Assembly: GCF_002285415.1 (NCBI RefSeq)
Contig: NZ_NSBU01000004.1
Span: 558,001 to 622,000 of the forward strand
Length of the DNA stretch: 64,000 nucleotides
Direction: 5' to 3'
Source of the DNA: Actibacterium pelagium
GTDB lineage: Bacteria; Pseudomonadota; Alphaproteobacteria; Rhodobacterales; Rhodobacteraceae
The notes under the pieces were generated by a model. It worked only from the letters and a program-made list of their open reading frames with translations. It did not search any database and was not told the DNA's origin. Position numbers and translations under genes: made by a program. Positions 55,376 through 63,076 of the stretch are shown in pieces; within the stretch, counting starts at the first letter, position 1; every line of letters begins with the position of its first letter.

Positions 55376-56599
55376 ATGGATTACCAGACCTTCTTCAAAA
55401 CCTCGCTCGATGATCTGCGCGACAGCGGTAACTACCGTGTCTTCGCAGACCTAGAGCGTCATCGCGGAAATTTCCCAAAGGCGATCAATCGCCATGACGG
55501 GGGCAAACGCGATGTGACGGTCTGGTGTTCCAATGACTATCTCGGCATGGGCCAGCATCCCAAGGTGCTGGCGGCCATGCATGACGCCATCGACCGCTGC
55601 GGTGCAGGGGCTGGCGGCACTCGGAATATTTCCGGCACGACCCATGACCACGTTCTGCTTGAACAGGAACTGGCTGATTTGCACGGCAAAGAGGCAGCGC
55701 TGCTGTTCACCTCTGGTTACGTGTCGAACTGGGCGGCGCTTGGTACTTTGGCCTCGAAAATCCCCGGCTGCGTTGTTCTGTCTGACGAGTTGAACCACGC
55801 GTCGATGATCGAAGGCATTCGCCATAGTCGTGCCAAGTGCATGATCTGGAAGCACAACGATCTGGCCGATCTGGAGACAAAGCTGAAAGAGCTGCCGCTG
55901 GAGACGCCGAAGCTGATCGCCTTTGAATCCGTCTATTCGATGGACGGGGACATCGCCCCGATCAAAGAGATTTGCGATCTGGCCGATCAGTATAATGCCA
56001 TGACCTATCTGGACGAGGTCCACGCGGTCGGCATGTACGGCCCTCGTGGCGGTGGTGTGGCTGAACGCGAAGGTCTGATGGACCGCCTGACCGTGATTGA
56101 GGGCACGCTTGGCAAAGCCTTTGGCGTCGTCGGCGGATATATCGCGGCCTCGTCCGAACTGTGCGATTTCGTACGCAGTTTTGCCTCTGGCTTCATCTTC
56201 ACGACCGCGCTGCCCCCGGCGGTTGCAGCAGGTGCGGCGGCCTCGATCCGCCACCTGAAGGAAAGCTCGGTCGAACGTGAAGGCCAGCAGGCCCGTGTTG
56301 CTGAATTGCGTGCGCGTCTGGATGCGATCGGCATCCCGCATACCGACAACCCCAGCCACATCATTCCGGTGATGGTTGGCGACCCGGTGAAGTGCAAGTT
56401 CATCTCGGACAAGCTGATGGACGACTTCGGCGTCTACATTCAGCCGATCAACTACCCAACCGTTCCCAAGGGAACCGAGCGTCTGCGGATCACCCCCTCG
56501 CCGGTTCACACCTCTGAGGACCTTGATCATCTGGTCGAGGCGCTGGAAGACCTCTGGGCCCAGTGCCAATTGGCGCGTATGCCCTTGGCGGCGCAGTAA
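55376..56599 (+). CDS. hemA: 5-aminolevulinate synthase HemA
   Basis: A 407-residue PLP enzyme making 5-aminolevulinate from glycine and succinyl-CoA, the first step of heme synthesis in alphaproteobacteria. The PLP-lysine is in [27 protein letters not shown] and [14 protein letters not shown] are typical. It follows the DUF302 gene by three bases and may be co-transcribed with the sox genes, whose products (SoxX, A, D, E) need seven hemes. A terminator follows. Confidence 0.95.
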   Translation: MDYQTFFKTSLDDLRDSGNYRVFADLERHRGNFPKAINRHDGGKRDVTVWCSNDYLGMGQHPKVLAAMHDAIDRCGAGAGGTRNISGTTHDHVLLEQELADLHGKEAALLFTSGYVSNWAALGTLASKIPGCVVLSDELNHASMIEGIRHSRAKCMIWKHNDLADLETKLKELPLETPKLIAFESVYSMDGDIAPIKEICDLADQYNAMTYLDEVHAVGMYGPRGGGVAEREGLMDRLTVIEGTLGKAFGVVGGYIAASSELCDFVRSFASGFIFTTALPPAVAAGAAASIRHLKESSVEREGQQARVAELRARLDAIGIPHTDNPSHIIPVMVGDPVKCKFISDKLMDDFGVYIQPINYPTVPKGTERLRITPSPVHTSEDLDHLVEALEDLWAQCQLARMPLAAQ

Positions 56600-56630
56600 C
56601 TCACACCTTTATTGGCCACCGAATTTGACG

Positions 56631-56661
56631 GGGATCAAGGAAACTTGGTCCCTGTTTTCTT
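56631..56661 (+). terminator. Intrinsic terminator after hemA
   Basis: A 9-bp stem GGGATCAAG/CTTGGTCCC (one G-T pair) with a GAAA tetraloop is followed by TGTTTTCTT, 32 bp after the hemA stop. Confidence 0.8.
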
Positions 56662-56691
56662 AAGAATTCCCGAAGGAATCGGGAGCGGACG

Positions 56692-57762
56692 ATGATCAAC
56701 GATTTTATTGAAACGATTGGCGATGGCTGGGCTTTGCTTTTGGCGGGGCTGGTGGTTGGGCTGATCTTTGGAGCGGCAGCACAGCATTCGCGGTTTTGCC
56801 TGCGTGCAGCGACGGCCGAGTTCGCCGAAGGGATCCTAAGCGGTCGTCTGGCAATTTGGTTGCTGGCTTTCACGGCAGCTGTCGCCGCAACCCAAGGCGC
56901 TGTCTTGTTGGGCTGGCTGGACACCGATGTCGCGTCGCAGATCGCCTCGACCGGCAGCATGTCAGGGGCGATTATTGGCGGCCTGATGTTCGGTGCCGGC
57001 ATGATCCTTGCGCGGGGCTGTGCCAGCCGCCTTTTGGTCTTGTCAGCAACCGGTAACCTTCGTGCATTGATGACCGGGCTTGTGCTGACACTGGTCGCTC
57101 AGGCTGCGCTTCGTGGCGGGTTGGCGCCAGCACGCGAAACACTGTCTGGACTGTGGTTGGTGGACGGGGGCGCATCCCGCGACCTGTTGGCATTGACGGG
57201 CCTTACCTCTTCAGTCGTCCTTAGCGTTTCCCTGATCGGGCTTGCGCTGACAGTATTCTGGGCGGCTGTTCGTTTGAAACTACAGCCAACCCACATGTTG
57301 GGCGCTGTGATTGTCGGGGCCTCGGTCGCGCTTGGCTGGGTGCTGACATATCAACTTTCGCAGACCCTGTTTGATCCGGTACCCGTGTCCAGTGTTACCT
57401 TTACCGGCCCGGCAACTGATACCCTGATGGGATTGGTCAACAGCCCGAATATCGAGTTCTCGTTCGGTATTGGTCTGGTGCCCGGCGTTTTCATCGGGTC
57501 CGGCCTTATGGCCCTGCTAAGCGGAGAGTTCCGTATTCAACGCTTTGGCGAAGACACCCCGATGGAGCGTTACCTTGTCGGCGCGACACTTATGGGCTTT
57601 GGCGCGATGCTGGCCGGTGGTTGCGCGGTTGGCGCAGGTGTGTCCGGCGGGGCGATCTTCTCGCTCACCGCTTGGGTGGCCGTATTCTTTATGTGGGTTG
57701 GCGCGGTGATGACACAGCGTTTGATGATCTCAGCCCGCAGGGTCGCAGTCTCAACGGCCTAG
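56692..57762 (+). CDS. YeeE/YedE sulfur transporter, second full-length copy
   Basis: A 356-residue inner-membrane protein with about nine hydrophobic segments and three conserved-position cysteines: C36 (HSRFCLRAATAE), C110 (LARGCASRLLVLSATGN) and C311 (LAGGCAVGAGVSGG). It belongs to the same family as SoxT but has only low similarity to it, so it is not a recent duplicate. It probably moves a sulfur compound. A small hairpin (ATTCC-CGAA-GGAAT) lies before its ribosome-binding site. It is convergent with the MBL gene. Confidence 0.82.
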   Translation: MINDFIETIGDGWALLLAGLVVGLIFGAAAQHSRFCLRAATAEFAEGILSGRLAIWLLAFTAAVAATQGAVLLGWLDTDVASQIASTGSMSGAIIGGLMFGAGMILARGCASRLLVLSATGNLRALMTGLVLTLVAQAALRGGLAPARETLSGLWLVDGGASRDLLALTGLTSSVVLSVSLIGLALTVFWAAVRLKLQPTHMLGAVIVGASVALGWVLTYQLSQTLFDPVPVSSVTFTGPATDTLMGLVNSPNIEFSFGIGLVPGVFIGSGLMALLSGEFRIQRFGEDTPMERYLVGATLMGFGAMLAGGCAVGAGVSGGAIFSLTAWVAVFFMWVGAVMTQRLMISARRVAVSTA

Positions 57763-57795
57763 TAAAAAGGCGGCCCGCAGGCCGCCTTCTTTATC

Positions 57796-58734
57796 TTATT
57801 CCCATTCCATTTGTTCGAACACGCGGCCTGCGTTCTTGGTGGCCAGTTCTTCAAACGTGTCGAGGTTGGTATAGGGTGACTGATCGACGTAGTAGGCCCC
57901 TGCCAGATCACCGCCCTCGTCGATATGCGCTCCGATCTTTTCACGCAGATACTCTAGGTAGCCCTTCGTGTACCGGCGCACCTGCGCCATGTTGGTCGGA
58001 TGGCCGTGGCCCGGGATGACATAGGTCGCGTTCAGCGCCTCGAATTCAGTGTCCCAGGTCTCCAGCCAATCGGCGGTCATGGTGTGTTCAAAGATCGGCA
58101 GCATGCGCTCGTGAAAGGCCATGTCGCCCGAGATCACCAGTGACTGGTTCGGCAGCCAGACAACGATATCGCCGGGGCTGTGTGCCGGGCCCAAATAACG
58201 GGCTTCGATCCGGAATTCGCCTAGTTCCATGACATATTCGTCATCGAAGATCTCGGTCGGTTGAACCAGTTCGGTACCGTCGGCCTTTTCCTTGATCGTG
58301 CGCAGGTGGGCCTGCTGCGTCTGGGCGCCGTATTCCTGGAATTCATGCGCGGCTTCGCTGTGGGCGATGACCGGAACGCCCTGACCGACCCAATAGCTGT
58401 TGCCCAGCATCGCATGGCCTTGGCCGTTTTCAGTGAAAACGGCGACGACGGGTTGGTCGGTGACCTCTTTGATCTCAGAATGCAGCGCCTCTGCCAGCTG
58501 ATAGGACGCACCGCTGTTCACAACGACCACGCCTTCGCCGGTTACGATGAAGCTTAGGTTGTTGTTGTGACCAGAGTTCTCATAGGTGGGCGGGGCCGTC
58601 GCGCCGATGGCAGAAAAGACACCGGGAATAACCTCTACCGGATGCTGGTACAGGACCGATCCGGGGTATTGGTCGGCAATATCCTCATTCGCCAGAAGGG
58701 CGGTGGGAAGAAGGGACAGAAGAAGCCAGCGCAT
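57796..58734 (-). CDS. MBL-fold protein with altered metal motif (SoxH-like)
   Basis: A 312-residue periplasmic metallo-beta-lactamase-fold protein with a Sec signal (LLLSLLPTALLANED). The canonical T-H-x-H-x-D-H motif is T101-E-N-G-Q-G-H107 here, so two His and the Asp are lost; only H107, H185, D204 and H243/H245 remain. Its length and place match SoxH of Paracoccus. Some Sox-linked relatives have a Gly-Gly-Gln-Asp-His form of this motif, from memory. It overlaps the upstream MBL gene stop by one base (TAATG). Confidence 0.8.
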   Translation of the reverse strand: MRWLLLSLLPTALLANEDIADQYPGSVLYQHPVEVIPGVFSAIGATAPPTYENSGHNNNLSFIVTGEGVVVVNSGASYQLAEALHSEIKEVTDQPVVAVFTENGQGHAMLGNSYWVGQGVPVIAHSEAAHEFQEYGAQTQQAHLRTIKEKADGTELVQPTEIFDDEYVMELGEFRIEARYLGPAHSPGDIVVWLPNQSLVISGDMAFHERMLPIFEHTMTADWLETWDTEFEALNATYVIPGHGHPTNMAQVRRYTKGYLEYLREKIGAHIDEGGDLAGAYYVDQSPYTNLDTFEELATKNAGRVFEQMEWE

Positions 58735-59645
58735 TAGGTGCTCTCCGGGACGAAACGGTAATTTCCGTCGTGGCGCTCTACCCGGCCGAACCCGCCTTGG
58801 GGCAGGTGGAACCCGACCATCGGCATCTGTTCCGTGGCAAGGCGATCAAGAAGCGCCAGTCGCGTGGCCGCCCCTTTTTCGGCGTCTTGGTCAGAACCCG
58901 ACGCAAGTTCAGGTTTGGCAAATGCCAAGTGCCCATTGCCGATGGCGTCGCCGACAACCATCACCGATTGACTGCCCGAGCGGACCTCGAACGCCATATG
59001 CCCCGGCGTGTGGCCAGAGCTGTCGACGGCCATGATGCCGGGCAGAACTTCATCGCCTGCGTCAAAGAAGTCGATGGCGTCTTCGATGGCTTCCAACCGG
59101 CGGGCGGCGCCCACTGCGAAAGATGCGCGTGCCTCTCCGATGGTGTTCACGGTTTCCGGGTTGGTCCAGTAATCCCATTCGGCCCGGCCAATATGATGGC
59201 TGGCATTGAAAAAGACCGGATCGTCGAAGTCATCCAGAACGCCCCACAGGTGATCGGGGTGAGCATGGGTAAAGATCACGTGGGTCACGTCGTCAGGCGC
59301 GACGCCGATCGCATCAAGCGTGTCGAGCAAGTCCCCTGCTGTGGGCATGAACCCGGCGCCAGAGCCCGCGTCGAAGAGGACCGTGTTTTCACCATCGCGG
59401 ACAAGGGTCAGGTTGCAGGGCGACTTCAGGATCTCACCATCAGCGCCATGCTGGGCAAGGATGCGGGTGACCTCTTCTGACGGCATCTCGCCGATCAGAA
59501 AGCTGGCGGGCAGTTCAAGATGCCCGTCGCTGACCGTGTCCAGCATCATCGAGCCAAAGCTGGTGCTGGCGTGCGACAGAAGCGGAAGCTGTGAGGCGAG
59601 TCCGGCCGAAGCAGCCGTGCGCAGAAAGCGCCTGCGAGTAATCAT
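58734..59645 (-). CDS. Tat-exported MBL-fold hydrolase (SoxG-like)
   Basis: A 303-residue MBL-fold protein with a Tat signal (TRRRFLRTAASAGLA) and an intact metal site: FTHAHPDHLWG, then SSGHTPGHMAFEV, VVGDAI and VGFHLPQGG. Length and Tat export agree with SoxG of Paracoccus, whose role is not established. It is the first gene of a two-gene minus-strand unit divergent from the crp-like gene; SoxR site 5 lies 18 bp upstream. Confidence 0.85.
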   Translation of the reverse strand: MITRRRFLRTAASAGLASQLPLLSHASTSFGSMMLDTVSDGHLELPASFLIGEMPSEEVTRILAQHGADGEILKSPCNLTLVRDGENTVLFDAGSGAGFMPTAGDLLDTLDAIGVAPDDVTHVIFTHAHPDHLWGVLDDFDDPVFFNASHHIGRAEWDYWTNPETVNTIGEARASFAVGAARRLEAIEDAIDFFDAGDEVLPGIMAVDSSGHTPGHMAFEVRSGSQSVMVVGDAIGNGHLAFAKPELASGSDQDAEKGAATRLALLDRLATEQMPMVGFHLPQGGFGRVERHDGNYRFVPEST

Positions 59646-59663
59646 TTACATCCTCCCAGATAG

Positions 59664-59687
59664 AAATAATCGCTTTTTTGAATATAT
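59664..59687. promoter_or_regulatory. Predicted SoxR operator in the MBL/crp divergent region (site 5)
   Basis: Left half AAATAATC, eight-base spacer (GCTTTTTT), right half GAATATAT. It lies 18 bp upstream of the minus-strand MBL start and 74 bp upstream of the plus-strand crp-like start, so it could control either or both directions. It is one base per half further from consensus than sites 2-4. Confidence 0.55.
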
Positions 59688-59761
59688 AGAGGAAGTACTT
59701 GAAATGCTACAGGATTCGGGGTGGCATTTAGGGCTCTCGACCTTAAAGCAAAAAGACGCCT

Positions 59762-60454
59762 ATGCTACAGGTGAAGAAACAGAAGGTGGTCACTTTGGAA
59801 AGTTGGATTGATCGGTTCACAGGGCTGGCTAACCTGCCCGACCACCTGCGGCGTTTTCTGGCGGACCGCAGCACGGTGATCAAGGTTTCCGAGGGTACGA
59901 TGATCTTCGGGCCGGGCAAGTCGCCGGACCATATGCTGCTGTTGCTGGAAGGAACCGTTCGGGTTCAGCAGCGATCCGATACCGGGCGTGAAATTGTTCT
60001 GTATCGCGTCACTGCCGGTGAAAGCTGCGTGATGACGACGGCCTGCCTTTTGGCGCATGAAGATTATACAGCTGAAGGCATTGCTGCGACCGATGTGAAA
60101 GCAGCGGCGATACCACGTGCTGTGTTCGACGATCTTCTTGCGCGGTCACCAGAGTTCCGCAGCTTTGTCTTCTATGCCTATTCCAAGCGGATGACCGACC
60201 TGTTCATGATCATTGACGAGGTTGCTTTCAAACGGTTGGACATCCGACTGGCGCAGAAGATCTTGACCTTGGCCGATGACAGCGGTGTTCTGAAGACCAC
60301 CCACCAGAAATTGGCGGCAGAGCTGGGCTCTGCCCGCGAGGTGGTATCAAGGCAGCTGCAAGAATTTCAGCGGCGTGGCTGGGTGGCCCAGTCCAGAGGG
60401 ACGATCGAGATCCTAGACCGCGAAAACCTGCAGGCCTTGGCCGAGGTAAAATAA
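59762..60454 (+). CDS. Crp/Fnr-family transcriptional regulator with a cysteine pair
   Basis: A 230-residue regulator: cyclic-nucleotide-like effector domain (LLLLEGTVRVQQRSDTGREI), dimer helix, and a helix-turn-helix with the Fnr-like contact residues E-x-x-S-R (GSAREVVSRQLQEFQRRGW). It lacks the N-terminal FeS cysteines of FNR, but has C89 and C95 (GESCVMTTACLL) in the effector domain. The start is ATG 59762; a TTG at 59795, giving MESWIDRF, has a better ribosome-binding site. It precedes the DUF2892-YeeE-persulfide dioxygenase genes. Confidence 0.85.
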   Translation: MLQVKKQKVVTLESWIDRFTGLANLPDHLRRFLADRSTVIKVSEGTMIFGPGKSPDHMLLLLEGTVRVQQRSDTGREIVLYRVTAGESCVMTTACLLAHEDYTAEGIAATDVKAAAIPRAVFDDLLARSPEFRSFVFYAYSKRMTDLFMIIDEVAFKRLDIRLAQKILTLADDSGVLKTTHQKLAAELGSAREVVSRQLQEFQRRGWVAQSRGTIEILDRENLQALAEVK

Positions 60455-60613
60455 GTGTAAGTTCAATGTACAAGGTGCGTATGGCCGTAAGGGATGATGA
60501 TTTTTTCCCATAAAATCGGGTAATTATACATTTATCTCACAAGTTTGGTGACTTGGTCACTGAAGCGCTGCCGGACCGTGCCTAAATCCAGATCAACGGA
60601 AACGGAGCGAACA

Positions 60614-60832
60614 ATGACTAAAAATGTGGGGACAATAGACCGTGTCATACGTGCGGCTATTGGTGTGAGCCTTCTGGCGCTGGCTTTAGCCGCCGACTTG
60701 GCGATCTTTGAGAATATGGCGCTGCAGATCATCGCCGTCGCAGTGGGCTTGGTGATGCTGACGGTGTCGGCCACTCGCGTCTGCCCGATCTATTCCATCT
60801 TCGGCTTTAAGACTTGCGAGGTGGCCCAATGA
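60614..60832 (+). CDS. DUF2892 small membrane protein
   Basis: A 72-residue protein with two hydrophobic segments (AAIGVSLLALALAADLAIF and LQIIAVAVGLVMLTVSA) and a pair of cysteines (TRVCPIYSIFGFKTCEV), the pattern of DUF2892, often fused or next to rhodaneses. It lies 160 bp after the crp-like gene and overlaps the next gene by four bases (ATGA). An inverted repeat GTGAC-TTG-GTCAC lies about 55 bp upstream. Confidence 0.85.
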   Translation: MTKNVGTIDRVIRAAIGVSLLALALAADLAIFENMALQIIAVAVGLVMLTVSATRVCPIYSIFGFKTCEVAQ

Positions 60833-61263
60833 TCGAGACAGCATTTACGCCTTATCAATCGCTGGCAGGCGGTGTTCTGATTGGCCTTGCCGCGGTTTTC
60901 CTGATGGCCACCATGGGCCGTGTTTTTGGCGCGACCGGTATTCTGGCCGGGATCGTCGCGCCCAGTTCCAGTTCTGACCTTGGATGGCGACTGGCCCTGT
61001 TCCTTGGGATGATCACTGGTCCGGCGGCGATGCTGCTGCTGACCGGAGAGATGCCAGCGGTCCAGGTTCCCGTGTCGATGCCAATGTTGGCAGTCGGTGG
61101 TGTGATCGTGGGTGTTGGCGTGACCTATGGGTCGGGCTGTACATCAGGCCATGGGGTCTGTGGGATGGCGCGTTTGTCGCCTCGATCCATCGCGGCGACA
61201 CTGGCGTTTATGTTCAGCACTGGCGTCACTGTCTACGTCATCCGCCACGTGATCGGAGGATAA
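60829..61263 (+). CDS. Half-size YeeE/YedE membrane protein (PmpA-like)
   Basis: A 144-residue protein with about four hydrophobic segments and the motif YGSGCTSGHGVCGMARLS, the first-half signature of split YeeE/YedE transporters. With the next gene it probably forms a two-subunit sulfur-compound transporter. The start at 60829 overlaps the DUF2892 stop (ATGA). Two cysteines in one motif, unlike the single one in the full-length copies. Confidence 0.88.
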   Translation: MIETAFTPYQSLAGGVLIGLAAVFLMATMGRVFGATGILAGIVAPSSSSDLGWRLALFLGMITGPAAMLLLTGEMPAVQVPVSMPMLAVGGVIVGVGVTYGSGCTSGHGVCGMARLSPRSIAATLAFMFSTGVTVYVIRHVIGG

Positions 61264-61267
61264 GAGC

Positions 61268-61702
61268 ATGCGATTGATCCTGTCTTATATCGGCGGCCTG
61301 ATCTTCGGTCTTGGTATTTCTCTGTCTGGCATGGCCAACCCGGCCAAGGTGCTGAACTTCTTCGACATCGCCGGGTCTTGGGACCCGAGCCTGATCTTCG
61401 TGATGGGCGGAGCGCTGATCGTAACCTTCATCGGCTACCGTCTGGTTATGCGCCGTGAAGCGCCTGTCTGTGACAAGCAGTTTCACGTGCCGTCCAGCCG
61501 GACCATTGACGCCAAGTTGATCGGCGGCTCGCTGGTCTTCGGTGTTGGCTGGGGCATTGCGGGCTTCTGCCCGGGTGGCGCCTTGCCAGCCATTGGTACT
61601 GGCAGCGTAGACGTACTCGTCTTCTGCGCAGCCCTCGTGGTGGGCATCCTGCTTGCCAAAACACTGCAAACTCGCGCCGCAGCGAATGCGCATAACAACT
61701 GA
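61268..61702 (+). CDS. Half-size YeeE/YedE membrane protein (DUF6691/PmpB-like)
   Basis: A 144-residue protein of the other half: IGGLIFGLGISLSGMANPAKVL near the N-terminus and GWGIAGFCPGGALPAIGTG toward the end. It begins four bases after its partner. In plant-associated and marine alphaproteobacteria this pair stands with BigR/PmpR and Blh. Confidence 0.88.
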   Translation: MRLILSYIGGLIFGLGISLSGMANPAKVLNFFDIAGSWDPSLIFVMGGALIVTFIGYRLVMRREAPVCDKQFHVPSSRTIDAKLIGGSLVFGVGWGIAGFCPGGALPAIGTGSVDVLVFCAALVVGILLAKTLQTRAAANAHNN

Positions 61703-61720
61703 AGCGAAAGGGGTCTGATT

Positions 61721-62605
61721 ATGACTGACTATCCAGTTAATATGGACATCAAACCCGAGGTTGACGCCTTCTTCGATGAGGCGACCAACACGATCTCTTA
61801 TATCGTGAAGGATCCGACCTCGAACGCCTGTGCCATTGTCGACAGCGTTATGGACATCGACTATGCGGCGGGCCGCATCACCTATGACCACGCAGACGAG
61901 CTGATCCGCGTGATCAAGGAACGTGGTCTGGACCTGCAGTGGATCATCGAAACTCACGTCCATGCCGACCACCTGTCCGCCGCGCCCTACATCCAGGAGC
62001 AACTAGGTGGCAAGATCGGCATCGGCGACAAGATCATGGTCGTGCAGGATACCTTCGGTAAGATCTTCAACGAAGGCACCGAATTCCAGCGTGACGGATC
62101 GCAGTTTGATGCGCTGTTCAAGGATGGCGACACCTACATGGTTGGCAATATGCCTGCCTTCGCGATGTACACGCCCGGCCATACACCGGCCTGCATGGTT
62201 CATGTCTACGGGAACGCGGCTTTCGTGGGTGATACGCTGTTTATGCCTGATGGTGGCTCGGCCCGCGCCGACTTCCCGGGTGGTGATGCGGCAACGCTTT
62301 ATGACTCGATCCAGAAGGTCCTGTCCCTGCCGGACGAGACTCGCCTGTTCATGTGCCACGACTATGGCCCGAATGGTCGCGACATCGAGTGGGAAACCAC
62401 AGTGGGCGATGAAAAAGCGCACAATATCCACGTGGGTCAGGGCAAGTCCAAGGAAGACTTCGTCAAGTTCCGGACCGAACGCGACGCGCAACTGGACATG
62501 CCGAAACTGATCATCCCGTCGCTTCAAGTGAACATGCGCGCGGGTGAGGTGCCGACCGATAAGGACGGTGTTCCCATGCTGAAGGTTCCAGTCAACGGCC
62601 TCTAA
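61721..62605 (+). CDS. blh: Persulfide dioxygenase, Blh/ETHE1-like
   Basis: A 294-residue MBL-fold iron enzyme that oxidises glutathione persulfide to sulfite. The metal site is complete: IETHVHADHLSAAPY, MYTPGHTPACMVH, AFVGDTLFMPD and MCHDYGPNG. Unlike mammalian ETHE1 it has the longer C-terminal part of bacterial Blh (SKEDFVKFRTERDAQLDMPK). It lies 18 bp after the split transporter, and 19 bp before a rhodanese-like gene. Confidence 0.9.
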   Translation: MTDYPVNMDIKPEVDAFFDEATNTISYIVKDPTSNACAIVDSVMDIDYAAGRITYDHADELIRVIKERGLDLQWIIETHVHADHLSAAPYIQEQLGGKIGIGDKIMVVQDTFGKIFNEGTEFQRDGSQFDALFKDGDTYMVGNMPAFAMYTPGHTPACMVHVYGNAAFVGDTLFMPDGGSARADFPGGDAATLYDSIQKVLSLPDETRLFMCHDYGPNGRDIEWETTVGDEKAHNIHVGQGKSKEDFVKFRTERDAQLDMPKLIIPSLQVNMRAGEVPTDKDGVPMLKVPVNGL

Positions 62606-62624
62606 GCGCCGCAGGAGAAAAATC

Positions 62625-62975
62625 ATGGAAATCAATGCACTCACGGCTGACCTCTCGGTCAGCCCACAGATCACTGCTGCCGATGTTCAGCCTTTGAAAG
62701 AGCTGGGTTTCCGCACGATCATCTGCAACCGGCCAGACGGTGAAGAAGCGCACCAGCCGCCATATGCAGAGATCGCCGAGGCGGCAAAGGCGGCGGGTCT
62801 TCAGTTTGCCTATCTACCTGTAGAGCCAGGTACGTTGGACCCCGCGATCATTCAGGGTTTCGCAGATGCCCTGAACACAAGCCCCGGCCCCGTTCTGGCT
62901 TACTGCCGGTCCGGCGCACGATCGACCACCTTGTTTGAGTTGGTAATGCCAAAGTTGGCGCGCACTGCCAGCTAA
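62625..62975 (+). CDS. TIGR01244/DUF442 sulfur transferase-like protein
   Basis: A 116-residue protein with the active-site loop AYCRSGARSTTLFEL (C94), which resembles both rhodanese and tyrosine-phosphatase loops. The family is often fused to Blh; here it is separate, downstream of it. It probably moves sulfane sulfur to or from the dioxygenase. AGGAG precedes the ATG. A long hairpin follows. Confidence 0.88.
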   Translation: MEINALTADLSVSPQITAADVQPLKELGFRTIICNRPDGEEAHQPPYAEIAEAAKAAGLQFAYLPVEPGTLDPAIIQGFADALNTSPGPVLAYCRSGARSTTLFELVMPKLARTAS

Positions 62976-63014
62976 GGCTTCCTTGCCCGATCTCCCTTTT
63001 TCGGGTGAGGAAAT

Positions 63015-63048
63015 GGTTGGCGGAGCAATCCCCGCTGCTCCGCCAGCC
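63015..63048 (+). other. Long hairpin between the TIGR01244 gene and sulP
   Basis: A 13-bp stem (one G-T pair) GGTTGGCGGAGCA/TGCTCCGCCAGCC with an 8-base loop. It is followed by TCTAATAAAGGG, so there is no T run; it may be a weak terminator or protect the upstream mRNA. A smaller hairpin with CCCGA/TCGGG lies at about 62991-63005. Confidence 0.65.
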
Positions 63049-63076
63049 TCTAATAAAGGGAATGAGGCCAATTCCG

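Noticed and set aside
56664-56681. ATTCCCGAAGGAAT as a sixth SoxR site upstream of the second YeeE/YedE gene
   Set aside because: The ATTC and GAAT halves are separated by six bases, not eight, and the outer ACAT/ATGT parts are missing; it forms a small hairpin instead.
60545-60575. GTGAC-TTG-GTCAC as a binding site of the crp-like regulator
   Set aside because: The spacer is odd-sized and shorter than in Crp or Fnr sites, and only one copy is seen; not strong enough to annotate.
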